From Spirochaetaceae bacterium (GTDB lineage: Bacteria > Spirochaetota > Spirochaetia > SZUA-6 > Bin103), in contig JAPPNY010000210.1 in assembly GCA_028818385.1 (NCBI GenBank), positions 62,001-126,000 of the forward strand: DNA of 64,000 bases, given 5' to 3'. Shown here piece after piece: positions 17,695 to 27,160 of this stretch. Under the pieces are notes generated by a model, which saw only the letters and a list, made by a program, of their open reading frames with translations, was not told the origin of the DNA and did no database searches. Made by a program: the position numbers and the translations under genes. The number at the start of each line of letters is the position of its first letter. Within the stretch, counting starts at the first letter, position 1.

Positions 17695-19407
17695 TCACCT
17701 GCGGCCAGCGGCCGCGGATTGCATTACCACGACCCAGTCCTGACGTATCGGCGGTGTCCCCCGGATCGTGTCGGCGATGCGCCAATCGCCTGCGCCGTCG
17801 GGTCGGATCTCGCCGATGCCGTGCTCCGCGCCGGTCCTCGGGTCGAAGAAGAACCCCTCGTACGCGATGTCGCGCTCGAGTCCCTTCACGGTCAGTTGGT
17901 CCGCCCGCTGTGACGAGATCCCCTTCGGCGCGTAGATGATCCGCACTTCGCCCGGGATCCCCGCAACGTACGGGTTGAAGTAGTCTTCCTCGCTCCAGTG
18001 GGGCTCGACCCACTCCGGGTGCGGCTCGAAGCGCCACCACTCGTAGTGCTCCAGCAGGGACTTGCCGATGCCGACCTGTGCGGATCCCGCGAACCGGTAG
18101 GAATCCTCCCACGGATGCGCGCTGTACGCCTGGCCGGGCGACCCATATGCCTCCTGCCACGGGATGTCCGCCCAGCGCTCGTCCATCAACTGCGGCGAGT
18201 GCCCGTACGGCTGCGCCCTGGTGCTGACCTCCCAGACGCCGCTCGCGCCGTAGTTGTGGCCGGCCGCGCCGCTCAGCATGCTCGTCCAGAACATCAGGCG
18301 CTGCTGGTATTCCCAGTTGCCGCCCAGGATCCCCTCGTAGTTGGTCTCGCCGATGAGGGCCGGCATGCGCGGCTTCCTGGCGGCCGCCTTCGCCAACGCG
18401 CTCACGGTCGCCGGCACGCTCTCGCTCTGCACGGGGCTGTGCGAGCCGGACAGGAGCTCGAAGTCGACGATCGACGGGTCGTCGACCAGTTCCTCGACGA
18501 ATCCCGCGTGGATCGTCACCGGGTGATCATAGGGATCGATCGATTGCAGATAGCGCGCGACGTTCGACCACCCTGCGCGAGCCTTCACGGCGAACCGCTC
18601 GTCGTCTCCGCCATAGATGCGGTACCGCACGTCCGGGTTCTTCGGGCTGGTCGCCTCTCCGGCCACGCACCACACCACCGGCCAGGCTCCGTAACGAGCG
18701 ACGACATTCCGTACGTGGCGCTTCATCACCTGCTCGCCCGCGTACTCGATGAAGTAGCCCCAGGCGCCGACGATGCACGGCAGCAGTCCACGGGCGACCA
18801 GCCGGCCGATGCGGCGATCCGCCAGGTCGAAATAGGCCGGATTCAGGCGCGAGTAGTCCTCCTCCCACGGGAAGCCGGCCTCGTTGGCGCCGCGCGGGTC
18901 GAACGGGAACATGTCGGGATAGAGTCCTGCGACGATCAGGACCGCGGAGAATCCCTTGGCGACCCGGTCATCGGTCAGCGTATCGAATCCGTCCGGCCAG
19001 GTGAGCCGTTTGGTGAGGCCCATCCACCAGGTGTCGGCCAGCCAGAAGAAAGGGGTCCCATCACGATGCCGGAGGTGCGTGCGATCCTGGCTCACCGTCA
19101 GCGGACCGTGCCGCAACAGGGGGTTGTCCCCCCGGTACGGCGTTACCTCCAGGACTTCTCTGCGTCCATGCAGGTCGGCGTTGCTCTCATCGGAGCAGGT
19201 CGTCTCCAGCACGTGCCGGCCGATCGTGGAGGAGGAGTAGCGGACACCCCAGAAGCTGCCGCCGGCCCAGAACGCGGGGACGGTCGTCTCCTTTCCGTCG
19301 GGATCGGTGACGACGGCGGACAGCTCGACCTCGTCGAACGGATCGGCGTACTCCCGTGCGGACGAGAAGGACCACTCCGCCACGCAGTTCTGCATCGCGC
19401 GTTTCAT
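17695..19407 (-). CDS. DUF5060/DUF4038 glycoside hydrolase-like protein
   Basis: The 570-residue protein starts with a beta-sandwich of DUF5060 type (residues ~1-90, with FDEVELSAVVTDPDGKE and FWGVRYSSSTIGRHVL). A DUF4038-like barrel follows, with DGTPFFWLADTWWMGL, VAKGFSAVLIVAGLYPDMFPFDP, ARYGAWPVVWCVAGEATSP and MPALIGETNYEG; the two Glu residues in GEAT and GETN are candidate catalytic carboxylates. Apiosidase-like enzymes belong to this group. No signal peptide is seen. It is the last gene of a minus-strand unit after a NIPSNAP and a sialidase-fold gene. Confidence 0.78.
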   Translation of the reverse strand: MKRAMQNCVAEWSFSSAREYADPFDEVELSAVVTDPDGKETTVPAFWAGGSFWGVRYSSSTIGRHVLETTCSDESNADLHGRREVLEVTPYRGDNPLLRHGPLTVSQDRTHLRHRDGTPFFWLADTWWMGLTKRLTWPDGFDTLTDDRVAKGFSAVLIVAGLYPDMFPFDPRGANEAGFPWEEDYSRLNPAYFDLADRRIGRLVARGLLPCIVGAWGYFIEYAGEQVMKRHVRNVVARYGAWPVVWCVAGEATSPKNPDVRYRIYGGDDERFAVKARAGWSNVARYLQSIDPYDHPVTIHAGFVEELVDDPSIVDFELLSGSHSPVQSESVPATVSALAKAAARKPRMPALIGETNYEGILGGNWEYQQRLMFWTSMLSGAAGHNYGASGVWEVSTRAQPYGHSPQLMDERWADIPWQEAYGSPGQAYSAHPWEDSYRFAGSAQVGIGKSLLEHYEWWRFEPHPEWVEPHWSEEDYFNPYVAGIPGEVRIIYAPKGISSQRADQLTVKGLERDIAYEGFFFDPRTGAEHGIGEIRPDGAGDWRIADTIRGTPPIRQDWVVVMQSAAAGRR

Positions 19408-19462
19408 GGCCCCGAGGATGATCGCTTCGGCCGCTCCTGCCTACCGGACCGGGCCGGCGCCG

Positions 19463-19783
19463 TTACGGCGGGCCGGGGAAGAAGTCGGCGCCCTGCATCA
19501 TCATGTCCTGCTGCCTGACCACCAGGCCCTTCACGCGGGGGAGGTAGTCGTTGATCCAGCGTGGATCGGTGCGCACCTTCTCGCGCGCTTCCTGGAAGTG
19601 GGCGTAGTCCTGGTAGGCCCAGATATGCACGATGCGGTTGAGCGGGCCGATGTCGGTGTAGTACCAGCCGGCGAGCTTCACCCCGTGGTCCTCCCGGATC
19701 TTCAGGGCGATGTCCCGGACCGCCTCCATGTAGGTCGGCACGGCGCCCGGCTGCACGTCGTAGATCCTCATGTCGTAGATCAT
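19463..19783 (-). CDS. NIPSNAP family protein
   Basis: This 106-residue ferredoxin-like alpha/beta protein has the family opening [32 protein letters not shown] and DPRW. NIPSNAP proteins lack a settled catalytic role; in bacteria small versions accompany catabolic operons and may act as isomerase-like or binding proteins. The ATG overlaps the sialidase stop as ATGA and has an AGGAGG Shine-Dalgarno sequence eight bases upstream. Confidence 0.88.
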   Translation of the reverse strand: MIYDMRIYDVQPGAVPTYMEAVRDIALKIREDHGVKLAGWYYTDIGPLNRIVHIWAYQDYAHFQEAREKVRTDPRWINDYLPRVKGLVVRQQDMMMQGADFFPGPP

Positions 19784-20871
19784 CGCGCTCCTCCTGTCCC
19801 GTAGAGCCAGGGCACCTCGACGCTGGTGACCTGCAGCGTGGCCAGCCCGTTGCGGCGGGAGTCGCCGGCGCAGTAGGCCAGCAGGACCCGCTCCGGGTCG
19901 CCCGCCACGAAGTGCATGGCCGTGTAGCAGTAGTGCCCGTTCGGATCGTCCTCCAGCACCCGCCGGTGCCGCCAAGTACGGCCGTCGTCCGCGGAGACCG
20001 CCGTGGTCAGCGGCGTGCGGGCTCCATGGCCGCGGTGACCGGGATCAAAGCTGTCGTTCCACACCAGCAGCAGGTCGCCCGTCGACGGGATGCGCTTGAT
20101 CGACGCCGGCGAGCGTGGCGAGCGGATGTCGCTGGGCACCGGCTGCGTCCAGGTCTCGCCATCGTCGTGCGAGTGGCACAGGTACTGGCTGCCCAGCACG
20201 GTGCGGCTGAACATGAGCAGCCGTCCGTCCCCGAGTTGCACGACGCCGGGCTCCTGCAGCCCGGTGCCGGTAGGGTCGTCGGCGACCGCCGCCTCGCCGC
20301 GCCCACGGCGCCAGCTCCGGCCCCGGTCGTCGGACAGGTAGCAGACCGCCTCGCCGGTGGCCACGGGGTCGTTCTTCCACGCCGGTCCGTGGTCGGCGAT
20401 GGGGGCGATCAGGCGCCCGCTCGCCGAGACCACGACGCGGTCGGCGATGAGGATGAGGTAGCCGTCGTCGTCGGTGACCATGTCGACCGGGTCGCCCCAG
20501 GTCGCCCCGTCGTCGCTCGACCGTCGCACCACCGGCTTGCAGTCGGACAGCGCGTTCTTCAGCAGGTAGAACAGCAGCAGGTCGCCGTCGTCCAGCCGCA
20601 GCAGGCTCACCGACATCACGTTCAGGCCGGCGTCGTTGCCGAGGACGATCTCGTCGCGCTCGGACCAGGTGAGCCCGCCGTCGGCCGAGAAGCGCGCGGC
20701 CAGCTCCGCCGGATCGTGGTCGCCGCCGCGGCCTGCGGAGAACCGCGAGTAGATCAGCATGATCCGGCCATCGCGCAACTCGACGAAGGCCCCCTCGCTG
20801 TTGCGCGTGTTCCCCGGCCCCGGCTCCAGCCGGAGCGCCCGTCTCACACCGGTCCGATCGCTGTCGCTCAT
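19780..20871 (-). CDS. Sialidase-fold (BNR/Asp-box) protein
   Basis: This 363-residue six-bladed propeller carries at least five Asp-boxes ([40 protein letters not shown]). The N-terminal [23 protein letters not shown] is typical of intracellular sialidase-like proteins in Planctomycetes and related groups. It has no signal peptide. The start is uncertain: ATG 20871 is given, but GTG 20925 is also open. Exo-sialidase activity is not assured because the catalytic Arg triad is hard to place. It is divergent from an orphan HigA-like gene. Confidence 0.8.
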   Translation of the reverse strand: MSDSDRTGVRRALRLEPGPGNTRNSEGAFVELRDGRIMLIYSRFSAGRGGDHDPAELAARFSADGGLTWSERDEIVLGNDAGLNVMSVSLLRLDDGDLLLFYLLKNALSDCKPVVRRSSDDGATWGDPVDMVTDDDGYLILIADRVVVSASGRLIAPIADHGPAWKNDPVATGEAVCYLSDDRGRSWRRGRGEAAVADDPTGTGLQEPGVVQLGDGRLLMFSRTVLGSQYLCHSHDDGETWTQPVPSDIRSPRSPASIKRIPSTGDLLLVWNDSFDPGHRGHGARTPLTTAVSADDGRTWRHRRVLEDDPNGHYCYTAMHFVAGDPERVLLAYCAGDSRRNGLATLQVTSVEVPWLYGTGGAR

Positions 20872-20947
20872 CAGGCCGGCATCATCCGCGGCGCCGTCGG
20901 CGAGTGCAAGAGTTGATGAATCCACAAAACTGACGGAGGGTTATGGC

Positions 20948-21244
20948 ATGCCGATGAAGAGTCCTCCGCACCCGGGTCTTTCCGTACGCCACGATTGTCT
21001 GGAGCCGCTCGGGCTGAGCGTGACGGAAGCCGCACAGAAGCTGGGAGTCAGCCGCAATCAGTTGTCGGATGTTGTAAATGGCCGCTCGGGCATCTCGCCG
21101 GAAATGGCGATCCGCCTCGACAAGGCGTTCGGTGGTGGAGCAGCCACGTGGTATCGGCTGCAGGCTGCTTACGACGTAGCTCAGGCCATGAAGCAGGCAG
21201 ACCGCATCGACGTCGAGCGGCTTGCGCCCGCGGGAGTCGAGTGA
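20948..21244 (+). CDS. higA: HigA-family addiction-module antitoxin / HTH regulator (orphan)
   Basis: The 98-residue protein matches the XRE-type HigA family: [11 protein letters not shown], the helix-turn-helix [39 protein letters not shown] and the trailing [13 protein letters not shown]. HigA binds DNA and neutralises the mRNA interferase HigB. No HigB-like gene lies beside it: upstream is the divergent sialidase-fold gene and downstream an unknown 245-residue protein whose ATG overlaps the stop (TGATG). A GGAGGG lies seven bases before ATG 20948. It may act as a plain transcriptional regulator of this locus. Confidence 0.9.
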   Translation: MPMKSPPHPGLSVRHDCLEPLGLSVTEAAQKLGVSRNQLSDVVNGRSGISPEMAIRLDKAFGGGAATWYRLQAAYDVAQAMKQADRIDVERLAPAGVE

Positions 21245-21981
21245 TGGGCGACATCCTGGACTACGGGCTCTCATTCATCTCCGGAAGGGCCGAGGAGAAC
21301 CGGGTGCGGTTCTGGATCGAGTCGCGGACCCGCATCTTCGACAGCGTGACCGGCAGGAGCGATTGCTTCTACCAGTGCGCCTCCTGCAAGAGCGAGCACA
21401 CCTTCGCAGAGCGCGGCCTGTTCGTGGAGGACAACTACGACTTCCTGCCGATCTTCGGGCAGGACCACGGCATCGTGTTCCGGCGCAAGTCCGCCCGGCA
21501 CGACGGGTACCGCGAGACGCGCCCGGCCCATGAGTGGTGGGGCGGTCAGGTGTACCGCCTGGTCCCCGCGGCCGACGTGCAGGAGGTGTCCACCTTCGAG
21601 GAGATCGCCGCGGCCACCCACCAGGCCAAGCCGCTGGTGGCCGTGACCGAGATCCGCAACGAGGAGACCGGCCTCACCGCCACCATCGAGTATCCGGTGA
21701 AGACCATGAACATTCACGAGCCCGACCGGATCTATCAGGTCGATACCGGGCCGGTGGCGTGGCCCGACCTGAGCCGGAGGCGCGAGCGGCTGGCCGACGT
21801 GCTGTCGCTCGCCTTCGTCGCCTTCAACGCCCCGCACTTCGCCGACTTCGTGATCGAGGCGCCGACTACGATCGGCGAGGAGGAGGCGGCGTCCGAGGTC
21901 TTTCACTACTCCAAGCTGGTCTCGCTGCCGGCGGCCAACCGCCTGTTCGCGATCGGTCCTGGGTTCGGGGACACGCGGTGA
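21244..21981 (+). CDS. Unknown 245-residue protein coupled to HigA-like regulator
   Basis: I do not recognise this protein. It is soluble, with no signal peptide or membrane segment. Visible features are an acidic/aromatic N-terminus (RVRFWIESRTRIFD), a C-x-x-C pair in CASC near residues 47-50, FVEDNYDFLPIFG, a long central beta-rich part, and DVLSLAFVAFNAPHFADF in the last third. Its ATG shares one base with the HigA-like stop and its stop overlaps the enolase GTG (GTGA), so all three genes are translationally coupled. The setting suggests a sugar-acid enzyme or ligand-sensing partner. It shows no resemblance to HigB toxins. Confidence 0.75.
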   Translation: MGDILDYGLSFISGRAEENRVRFWIESRTRIFDSVTGRSDCFYQCASCKSEHTFAERGLFVEDNYDFLPIFGQDHGIVFRRKSARHDGYRETRPAHEWWGGQVYRLVPAADVQEVSTFEEIAAATHQAKPLVAVTEIRNEETGLTATIEYPVKTMNIHEPDRIYQVDTGPVAWPDLSRRRERLADVLSLAFVAFNAPHFADFVIEAPTTIGEEEAASEVFHYSKLVSLPAANRLFAIGPGFGDTR

Positions 21982-23147
21982 AGATCACGGCCGTGACGCC
22001 GCATATCATGTGGGGCGGCGATGCGGGCGGGTTCCAGTTTTCCTCCACCCTGTGGGGCCGCGGGGCGGGACGCAACTGGCTGTTCGTCAAGGTGGAGACC
22101 GACGCCGGCGTGCACGGCTGGGGCGAGGCGTCCCTGGTCAACCAGACCCCGGCGATCGCGGCGTCGGTCGAGCTGCTCGGCCGGCAGATCGTGGGTCAGG
22201 ATCCGGCGGCGATCGAGCGGCTATGGCAGATCATGTACCTGCACAACCGCTACCGCGGCGGCGTGGTCATCAGCTCCGCGCTGAGCGCCATCGACCAGGC
22301 GCTCTGGGACATCAAGGGCAAGGTGCTGGACGCGCCGGTGTACCAGCTCCTCGGCGGGGCGGTGCGCGAGTCGATCCGCGTGTACGCCGGCGCGGGCGAC
22401 CCGGAGCAGGCGCGGGAACGGATCGCCGAGGGCTTCGCCGGCGTCAAGGCCGGCGGCGGGTGGCACGGTCCGGACCACGCCGTGGACGACCGCCGGGCCC
22501 CGGAGGTGCTGCGCCGGGAGCTGCTGGCGATCCGGGAGGCGCTGCCGCCGGATGCCGAGCTGATGGTCGACAACCACGGCCACTCGCGGCCGCCGGATGC
22601 GATCCGGCAGATCCGGGCCGTCGACGACCTGGGGCTGCTGTTCTTCGAGGAGCCGGTGCCGCCCGACAATCCCGACGAGCTGGCGCTGCTGCGCGCCGCC
22701 GGCCTGTCCACGCCGCTGGCCGCCGGCGAGCGCCTGCACAGCCGCTGGGCGTTTCGCGACTTGGTGATCCGCCAGCTCGTGGACGTGATCCAGCCCGACA
22801 TCTGTCACTGTGGCGGCATCTCCGAGCTGCGCCGCATCGCCGCGCTGGCGGAGATCTACGGGATCACCGTCGCGCCGCACAATCCCAAGGGGCCGGTGTC
22901 CACGGCCGCCAGCCTGCACGTATGCGCGACCATCCCCAACTTCCTGATCCTCGAGCACGCGCACGCCAACCCGCTGTACGACGCCGTGCAGGCTGAGCCG
23001 ATGGAGATCGGCGAATCGGGCTACGCGCTGCCGGCAGGCCCCGGGCTTGGGGTCGACCTGGACGAGGAGGTAATCGCCGCCCACCCGTACCGCCACCGGC
23101 CGGTCCTGCAGGCGTACGAGGCGGACGGCACCCCTTCGCACCCATAG
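21978..23147 (+). CDS. Mandelate racemase/enolase-superfamily dehydratase, D-galactonate dehydratase-like
   Basis: The 389-residue enzyme has the enolase-superfamily capping domain and barrel. Metal ligands are D198 in MVDNHGH, E224 in FFEEPVPP and E251 in AAGERLHSR; catalytic His candidates are H200 or H202 and H301 in APHNPKGP with D274. The DNHGH and HNPKGP motifs point to the galactonate-dehydratase-like acid-sugar dehydratases. The start is GTG 21978, overlapping the previous stop. It is the third coupled gene after the HigA-like protein; a membrane acyltransferase follows by one base. Confidence 0.87.
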   Translation: MKITAVTPHIMWGGDAGGFQFSSTLWGRGAGRNWLFVKVETDAGVHGWGEASLVNQTPAIAASVELLGRQIVGQDPAAIERLWQIMYLHNRYRGGVVISSALSAIDQALWDIKGKVLDAPVYQLLGGAVRESIRVYAGAGDPEQARERIAEGFAGVKAGGGWHGPDHAVDDRRAPEVLRRELLAIREALPPDAELMVDNHGHSRPPDAIRQIRAVDDLGLLFFEEPVPPDNPDELALLRAAGLSTPLAAGERLHSRWAFRDLVIRQLVDVIQPDICHCGGISELRRIAALAEIYGITVAPHNPKGPVSTAASLHVCATIPNFLILEHAHANPLYDAVQAEPMEIGESGYALPAGPGLGVDLDEEVIAAHPYRHRPVLQAYEADGTPSHP

Positions 23148-23148
23148 C

Positions 23149-24309
23149 GTGCGGCCGGACGAGGAGCCGCGCCGCCACGAGCTGGACGCCCTGCGCGCCT
23201 TCGCCATGCTGCTTGGCGTCGCGCTGCACGCATTGCTGACATTCTCTCCCGGAGTGTGGCCGGTGCAGGATCGAACGGCCGGTTACCACGGCCCCTGGGA
23301 CGAGCTTTCCCTCGCCGTGCACGGCTTCCGCATGCCGGTGTTCTTCCTGTTGAGCGGGTTCTTCACCGCCATGCTGTGGCGCCGGCGCGGCCTGCCGTCC
23401 CTGATCCGCCATCGCCTGCGCCGGGTGGCCCTGCCGCTGGTACTCGCCATGGCGACGGTCGGGCCGGCGATGGACTGGATCGTCGCCCGTGCCCTCGAAT
23501 CAAGGGCGAACGGCTCTTCCGCCCACGAGCTGCTGCCGTGGCTGGGCGGGCTCCATCACCTGTGGTTCCTGTGGACGCTGCTGTGGCTGCTGGCCGGCTT
23601 CCTGGTGGTGGCGTTCGTCGCCGATCGGGTTCGCTCCGAAGCTCCGCGTAGCGAGCGCGCCGCGCAGCCGGCATGGCCGCGATCGGTGATGTGGCTGCTG
23701 ATCCCGCTGACGCTGCTTCCGCAGCTCGGCATGGCCGACGGCGGCGCCTACCCGTTGTACGGCCCGGACACCGACACCGGGCTGCTCCCCCCGCTCCACC
23801 TGCCGGCCTACTACGGGGCGTTCTTCGGGTTCGGGGCGCTGGCGTACGGTTGCCGCGGCCGCAGCGGCGCGCTCCTGGCCGACACGATCGGCAGGCGCTG
23901 GCCGGTCGTCCTCCCGGTCACCGTGCTGGCGGTGCTCCCGGCAGGACTCGCCGTCACCTACCTGCCGGAGGTCCGCTCGTGGGCGGCATCGCAGGTCCTG
24001 CAGGTGCTCTACGCCTGGGGAATGTGCCTGGGCCTGATCGGGCTGTTCCGCGTCCTCCTGACCCGCGAGCGGCCGAGCGTGCGCTACCTGGCTGACGCCT
24101 CGTACTGGATCTACCTCGTACACCTGCCACTGGTGATCGGCGCGCAGATCGTCGTCCGTGACTGGGCCCTGCCGTCCGGGATCAAGTTCCTGCTGATCAC
24201 TGGCGGGGTCTCCGCGATCCTGCTGCTCAGCTACCAGGCATTCGTCCGCTACACGCCGATCGGCACCGTGCTGAACGGCCGCAAACGACGACCGGCGCAA
24301 AGACCGTAG
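23149..24309 (+). CDS. Membrane acyltransferase, acyltransferase-3/OpgC family
   Basis: This 386-residue integral membrane protein has about ten hydrophobic segments. The family signature is at the N-terminus: RRHELDALRAFAMLLGVALH, with an Arg and His expected to act in acyl transfer, then FRMPVFFLLSGFFTAML and late YWIYLVHLPLVIGAQ. OpgC/MdoC and related proteins O-acylate or succinylate periplasmic glucans and surface sugars. The start is GTG 23149, one base after the dehydratase stop, so it is probably cotranscribed. Confidence 0.88.
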   Translation: MRPDEEPRRHELDALRAFAMLLGVALHALLTFSPGVWPVQDRTAGYHGPWDELSLAVHGFRMPVFFLLSGFFTAMLWRRRGLPSLIRHRLRRVALPLVLAMATVGPAMDWIVARALESRANGSSAHELLPWLGGLHHLWFLWTLLWLLAGFLVVAFVADRVRSEAPRSERAAQPAWPRSVMWLLIPLTLLPQLGMADGGAYPLYGPDTDTGLLPPLHLPAYYGAFFGFGALAYGCRGRSGALLADTIGRRWPVVLPVTVLAVLPAGLAVTYLPEVRSWAASQVLQVLYAWGMCLGLIGLFRVLLTRERPSVRYLADASYWIYLVHLPLVIGAQIVVRDWALPSGIKFLLITGGVSAILLLSYQAFVRYTPIGTVLNGRKRRPAQRP

Positions 24310-24329
24310 CGGCCGCGTCTGAGTCGGGA

Positions 24330-24335
24330 TAGAAT
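24330..24335 (+). promoter_or_regulatory. Candidate -10 box for PIN-domain gene
   Basis: TAGAAT matches the -10 consensus at five of six positions and lies about 36 bases before GTG 24372, with AAGGAGGAG in between. No good -35 box is visible 16-18 bases upstream. Confidence 0.35.
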
Positions 24336-24371
24336 CGCCTTGATAGGACGAAAGCAAGGAGGAGCCGATCT

Positions 24372-25408
24372 GTGAAAAGTTTGGAATCAAAGGGAGCAAG
24401 GCGGGGGGAGGTTCTCGTCTTGGACAGCTGTACATTCATCGCGGAGATCGGCTTGACTTCGAGGGGTGCCTCGCCCTCAAGCACTATCTATACCATCGTG
24501 GAACTCAGTTAGTTGTGCCGGAAGTGGTCGCGGAAGAGTGTGAGCCAAAGTTGGCTTTGATCGCAAGAGGGAGAATAGGGAAAGTCATAGAGCAGTTGGA
24601 CTGGTTGGGGCGCTTCCTCGGAAGAGTGAGCGGCTGGCAGGCACCGAGCGATGATGCGATTGAGGAGCGTACGAAGGTGCTCGCCAAAGCGGAGCATCTC
24701 GAGGCTATCGCCATGCCGGAGGCAGAGATGGTCCGGAAGCGAGCAGAATCAAGATACCGAGCAGAGCGGCCTCCTAGCCATCGTCGTCCAGGGCTTGGTG
24801 ACTGTAGAATCTGGGAACAATGCCTCGAACTTCTGGCGGACCACGATGTGGTTCTCGTCTCGGGCGACGAAGACTTTCTGGGTCACAGGCGCGATGAGTT
24901 GCATCCGCAGCTACGAGCCGAGGCCGACGCCGTAGGCACTGGGCGGATCCTAACGTTCCATCAGAGCATGGAAGACTTGCTGGCCGAGCTCAGAACCGAG
25001 ATTCCCTCAATACCGGACACGGAGGTAATCGCCTTTGTCTACGATGCAGTCGCTGCAGACATACAAGAATTGGAAACAAACAGCGGATGCCGACCCATGG
25101 CCGCCGGCGGTGTAAAGCAAACGCTCCTAACGACAGACCAAGCTGACGTCATCGAGATGAGACTTGAAATGAGCGACCAATGGAAGAGTGTAGATGGCGA
25201 CCAAATCTGCGACTTTCGTCTGAGCGGCTCATGTCACTATAGTCTCTCCGACCGCCGCCTAAGCGACTTGACGACCTCAAGCATCCGGCTCCTCACTACC
25301 GATCCTGATGGGTCCGTTCGCGCTACGAAGGGGTCATTCATAGGCATTAGCGCGCACGCGTACGCTGGACCGCGGCCCATTGAACCGGAGCCAGAGGTCC
25401 TGGCATGA
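24372..25408 (+). pseudogene. PIN-domain (DUF4935-like) protein, frameshifted
   Basis: From GTG 24372, preceded by AAGGAGGAG, the frame reads GEVLVLDSCTFIAEIG, a PIN-type first strand with its Asp, then meets a stop at 24511-24513. The homologous continuation lies in another frame from about 24452: LDFEGCLALKHYL, then LVVPEVVAEECEP, GDCRIWEQCLELL and VLVSGDEDF, the later acidic residues of a PIN nuclease. One missing base near 24450-24455 explains the break; no slippery heptamer is evident there. The long open frame continues to 25408 with a ~120-residue C-terminal domain. The base composition is much lower in GC than its neighbours (47% in a hand-counted line at 24541). This is probably an acquired, broken or mis-assembled nuclease gene. 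Confidence 0.65.
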
Positions 25409-25436
25409 AGGCTTCGCGGCTGGTTTGCCGGCCGGC

Positions 25437-26645
25437 CTACGGGTAGAAGTAGCCGAGGGGGTAGATGCGCAGCACGTTTTCGTGGCCCAGCACCACATCG
25501 GAGCTGCCCTCGTCCTCGAAGCCGGACTTCGTGCCACCCGCGAGCTCGAACCACTCGCGCGCGTAGAGGACGAAGACCCGGTCGCCGATCACGCGGACAT
25601 TGGGGTAGCGGAACACGGCGAAGTCGTCGGGAAGCTGGCCCAGGTCGGGCACGCCGATCACGGGGGTGAGCGGATACTCCTCCGGGATTCGCTCGACGTC
25701 GTCCAGGCCCGCGCTCACCTCGATGGTGCGGAACTGCTCCCAGGTGGCGCCCGAGTCGCGCGAGATAGCGGCCGACAGCCGGCCGCGCCGGTAGCCGCGG
25801 CGGATCTCCTCTCGCGATGTCTGGTTCCAGACGCAGAGCAGGTCGCCGGTGGACGGGATCGAGGTCACGGCCGGAGGCGAGTAGGAGGCGGCAAGCGCGG
25901 TGGGCCGCACCGCCGACCACGTTTTGCCGCCGTCACGGCTGTAGCTTGCTACCAGCCGGCCCACCGTGGAGCGCGCCAGGAACAGCACGCGCCCGTCGGT
26001 GGTCTCGACCACGCTCGGCTCGTCGCAGGCGGTGATGCCGCCGTAGCCGTTGGCAACGCCGTCGCGGTCGAACCAGCCCATCAGCTCGCCGTCGCAGGTC
26101 TGCCAAGTCGCTCCCTCGTCGTCGGAGTAGCTCACCGAGGCGATGTCGATCTCCGGCCAGTGGTAGTGCCCGTCCACCAGGCGCCGGATTCCCTTCCAGA
26201 TGCCGTAGCTGCGGATCTGGTCCAGCGGCAGGTCGGGATGGTTCTGGTTGGCGAAGCACGTCCGGTTGGGGTAGAGGAGGCGGCCGCTCGACAACTGGAT
26301 CAGGGTGTCGTAATAGGGACTGCCGAACAGTTCGATCGGTCTTCCCTCGCCCCAGCTCCTTCCGTCGTCACCCGAGAGCCACAGCGTGTCCCGCGAGAAC
26401 GCGGCCAGGGCGCCGGACTGCAGCCGCAGCACCCCCCACGCGCAGACCGGCTCCGGGAACTCCCGTTCCTCTCCCCACGACTCTCCTCCATCGTGGGAGA
26501 TGCGATAGTGGCGCTTGCGCGCCGCCTGCAGCGCGCCGTCGGCGAGCTGCGCGATGCTCCACTCGCGGCCGATTCCCACGAACTCCACCACGCCCTCCGG
26601 CGGTGGCTTGCGGAATACAGGGCGCCCCGGTGTTTCGTCGTTCAT
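25437..26645 (-). CDS. Sialidase-fold (BNR/Asp-box) protein
   Basis: The 402-residue propeller has Asp-boxes SHDGGESW, SGDDGRSW, SDDEGATW, SRDGGKTW and SRDSGATW. ATG 26645 is preferred over 26663 because GAGGAGG lies five bases upstream of it. There is no signal peptide, so a cytoplasmic location is likely. The closing part, with FRYPNVRVIGDRVFVLYAREWFE, is typical of bacterial exo-sialidase-like proteins. It is the last gene of a minus-strand run after the toxin-antitoxin pair. True sialic-acid specificity is uncertain. Confidence 0.82.
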   Translation of the reverse strand: MNDETPGRPVFRKPPPEGVVEFVGIGREWSIAQLADGALQAARKRHYRISHDGGESWGEEREFPEPVCAWGVLRLQSGALAAFSRDTLWLSGDDGRSWGEGRPIELFGSPYYDTLIQLSSGRLLYPNRTCFANQNHPDLPLDQIRSYGIWKGIRRLVDGHYHWPEIDIASVSYSDDEGATWQTCDGELMGWFDRDGVANGYGGITACDEPSVVETTDGRVLFLARSTVGRLVASYSRDGGKTWSAVRPTALAASYSPPAVTSIPSTGDLLCVWNQTSREEIRRGYRRGRLSAAISRDSGATWEQFRTIEVSAGLDDVERIPEEYPLTPVIGVPDLGQLPDDFAVFRYPNVRVIGDRVFVLYAREWFELAGGTKSGFEDEGSSDVVLGHENVLRIYPLGYFYP

Positions 26646-26668
26646 GGTTTCCTCCTCGGACATGGACG

Positions 26669-27160
26669 TTACCCGTCGGTGGCCAGCCGCACGAGAAACC
26701 GGTCGAAGTCGTCCAGGTCGCGGGCGATCAGCGGCCGTACTTTCTCGTAGGTTCGGGTCAGAGAGTCGATTCGATCCCAGTCGTATTGCTGCTCCACATA
26801 GTGGCGTTTGAAGTGACGGAATCTCATGAGCTCCGCCAAGTGCCGGTAGGTCTCGCGTGCGATCAGAGGCTGTCGGATGCCGGGGACTTCGAGAGTCATC
26901 TTCTCCAGCAGGTCACTGTGCCAGCGGTCGGCCGACAGGCGGTTTTCGAAGAATTGCGACACCCTGAGGAACAGGGTCTCCAGGGCGGTGTAAGTGTCGT
27001 CCAGGACCTCTGCGATGACGATGGCGCTGGTCCGCCCGCGCCCGAGCGCCGGCAACTCACGCTCACGGAAGTCGCGATAATAGGAGTCGACATCGTCCAG
27101 AATCTCTCGCGCCTGCGCGAGGTGGGCGCGCAGAACCGCTGTCGACTCACGTACGCTCAT
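26669..27160 (-). CDS. hepT: HEPN-family toxin, HepT-like
   Basis: This all-helical 163-residue protein resembles HEPN-domain partners of minimal nucleotidyltransferases. The candidate RNase motif is in RFRHFKRHYVEQQYDWDR (Arg, four to six residues, His). HepT toxins cleave RNA and are silenced by AMPylation by the partner MntA. It overlaps the nucleotidyltransferase gene by 14 bases, the usual antitoxin-first order. The spacing of the Arg/His/Tyr motif differs slightly from the textbook R-x4-H-x-Y. Confidence 0.72.
   Translation of the reverse strand: MSVRESTAVLRAHLAQAREILDDVDSYYRDFRERELPALGRGRTSAIVIAEVLDDTYTALETLFLRVSQFFENRLSADRWHSDLLEKMTLEVPGIRQPLIARETYRHLAELMRFRHFKRHYVEQQYDWDRIDSLTRTYEKVRPLIARDLDDFDRFLVRLATDG

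Noticed and set aside
20872..20925. GTG 20925 as the start of the sialidase-fold gene
   Set aside because: It is possible, but it lies 22 bases from the divergent HigA-like ATG without a ribosome site; ATG 20871 leaves room for promoters. This is not firmly excluded.
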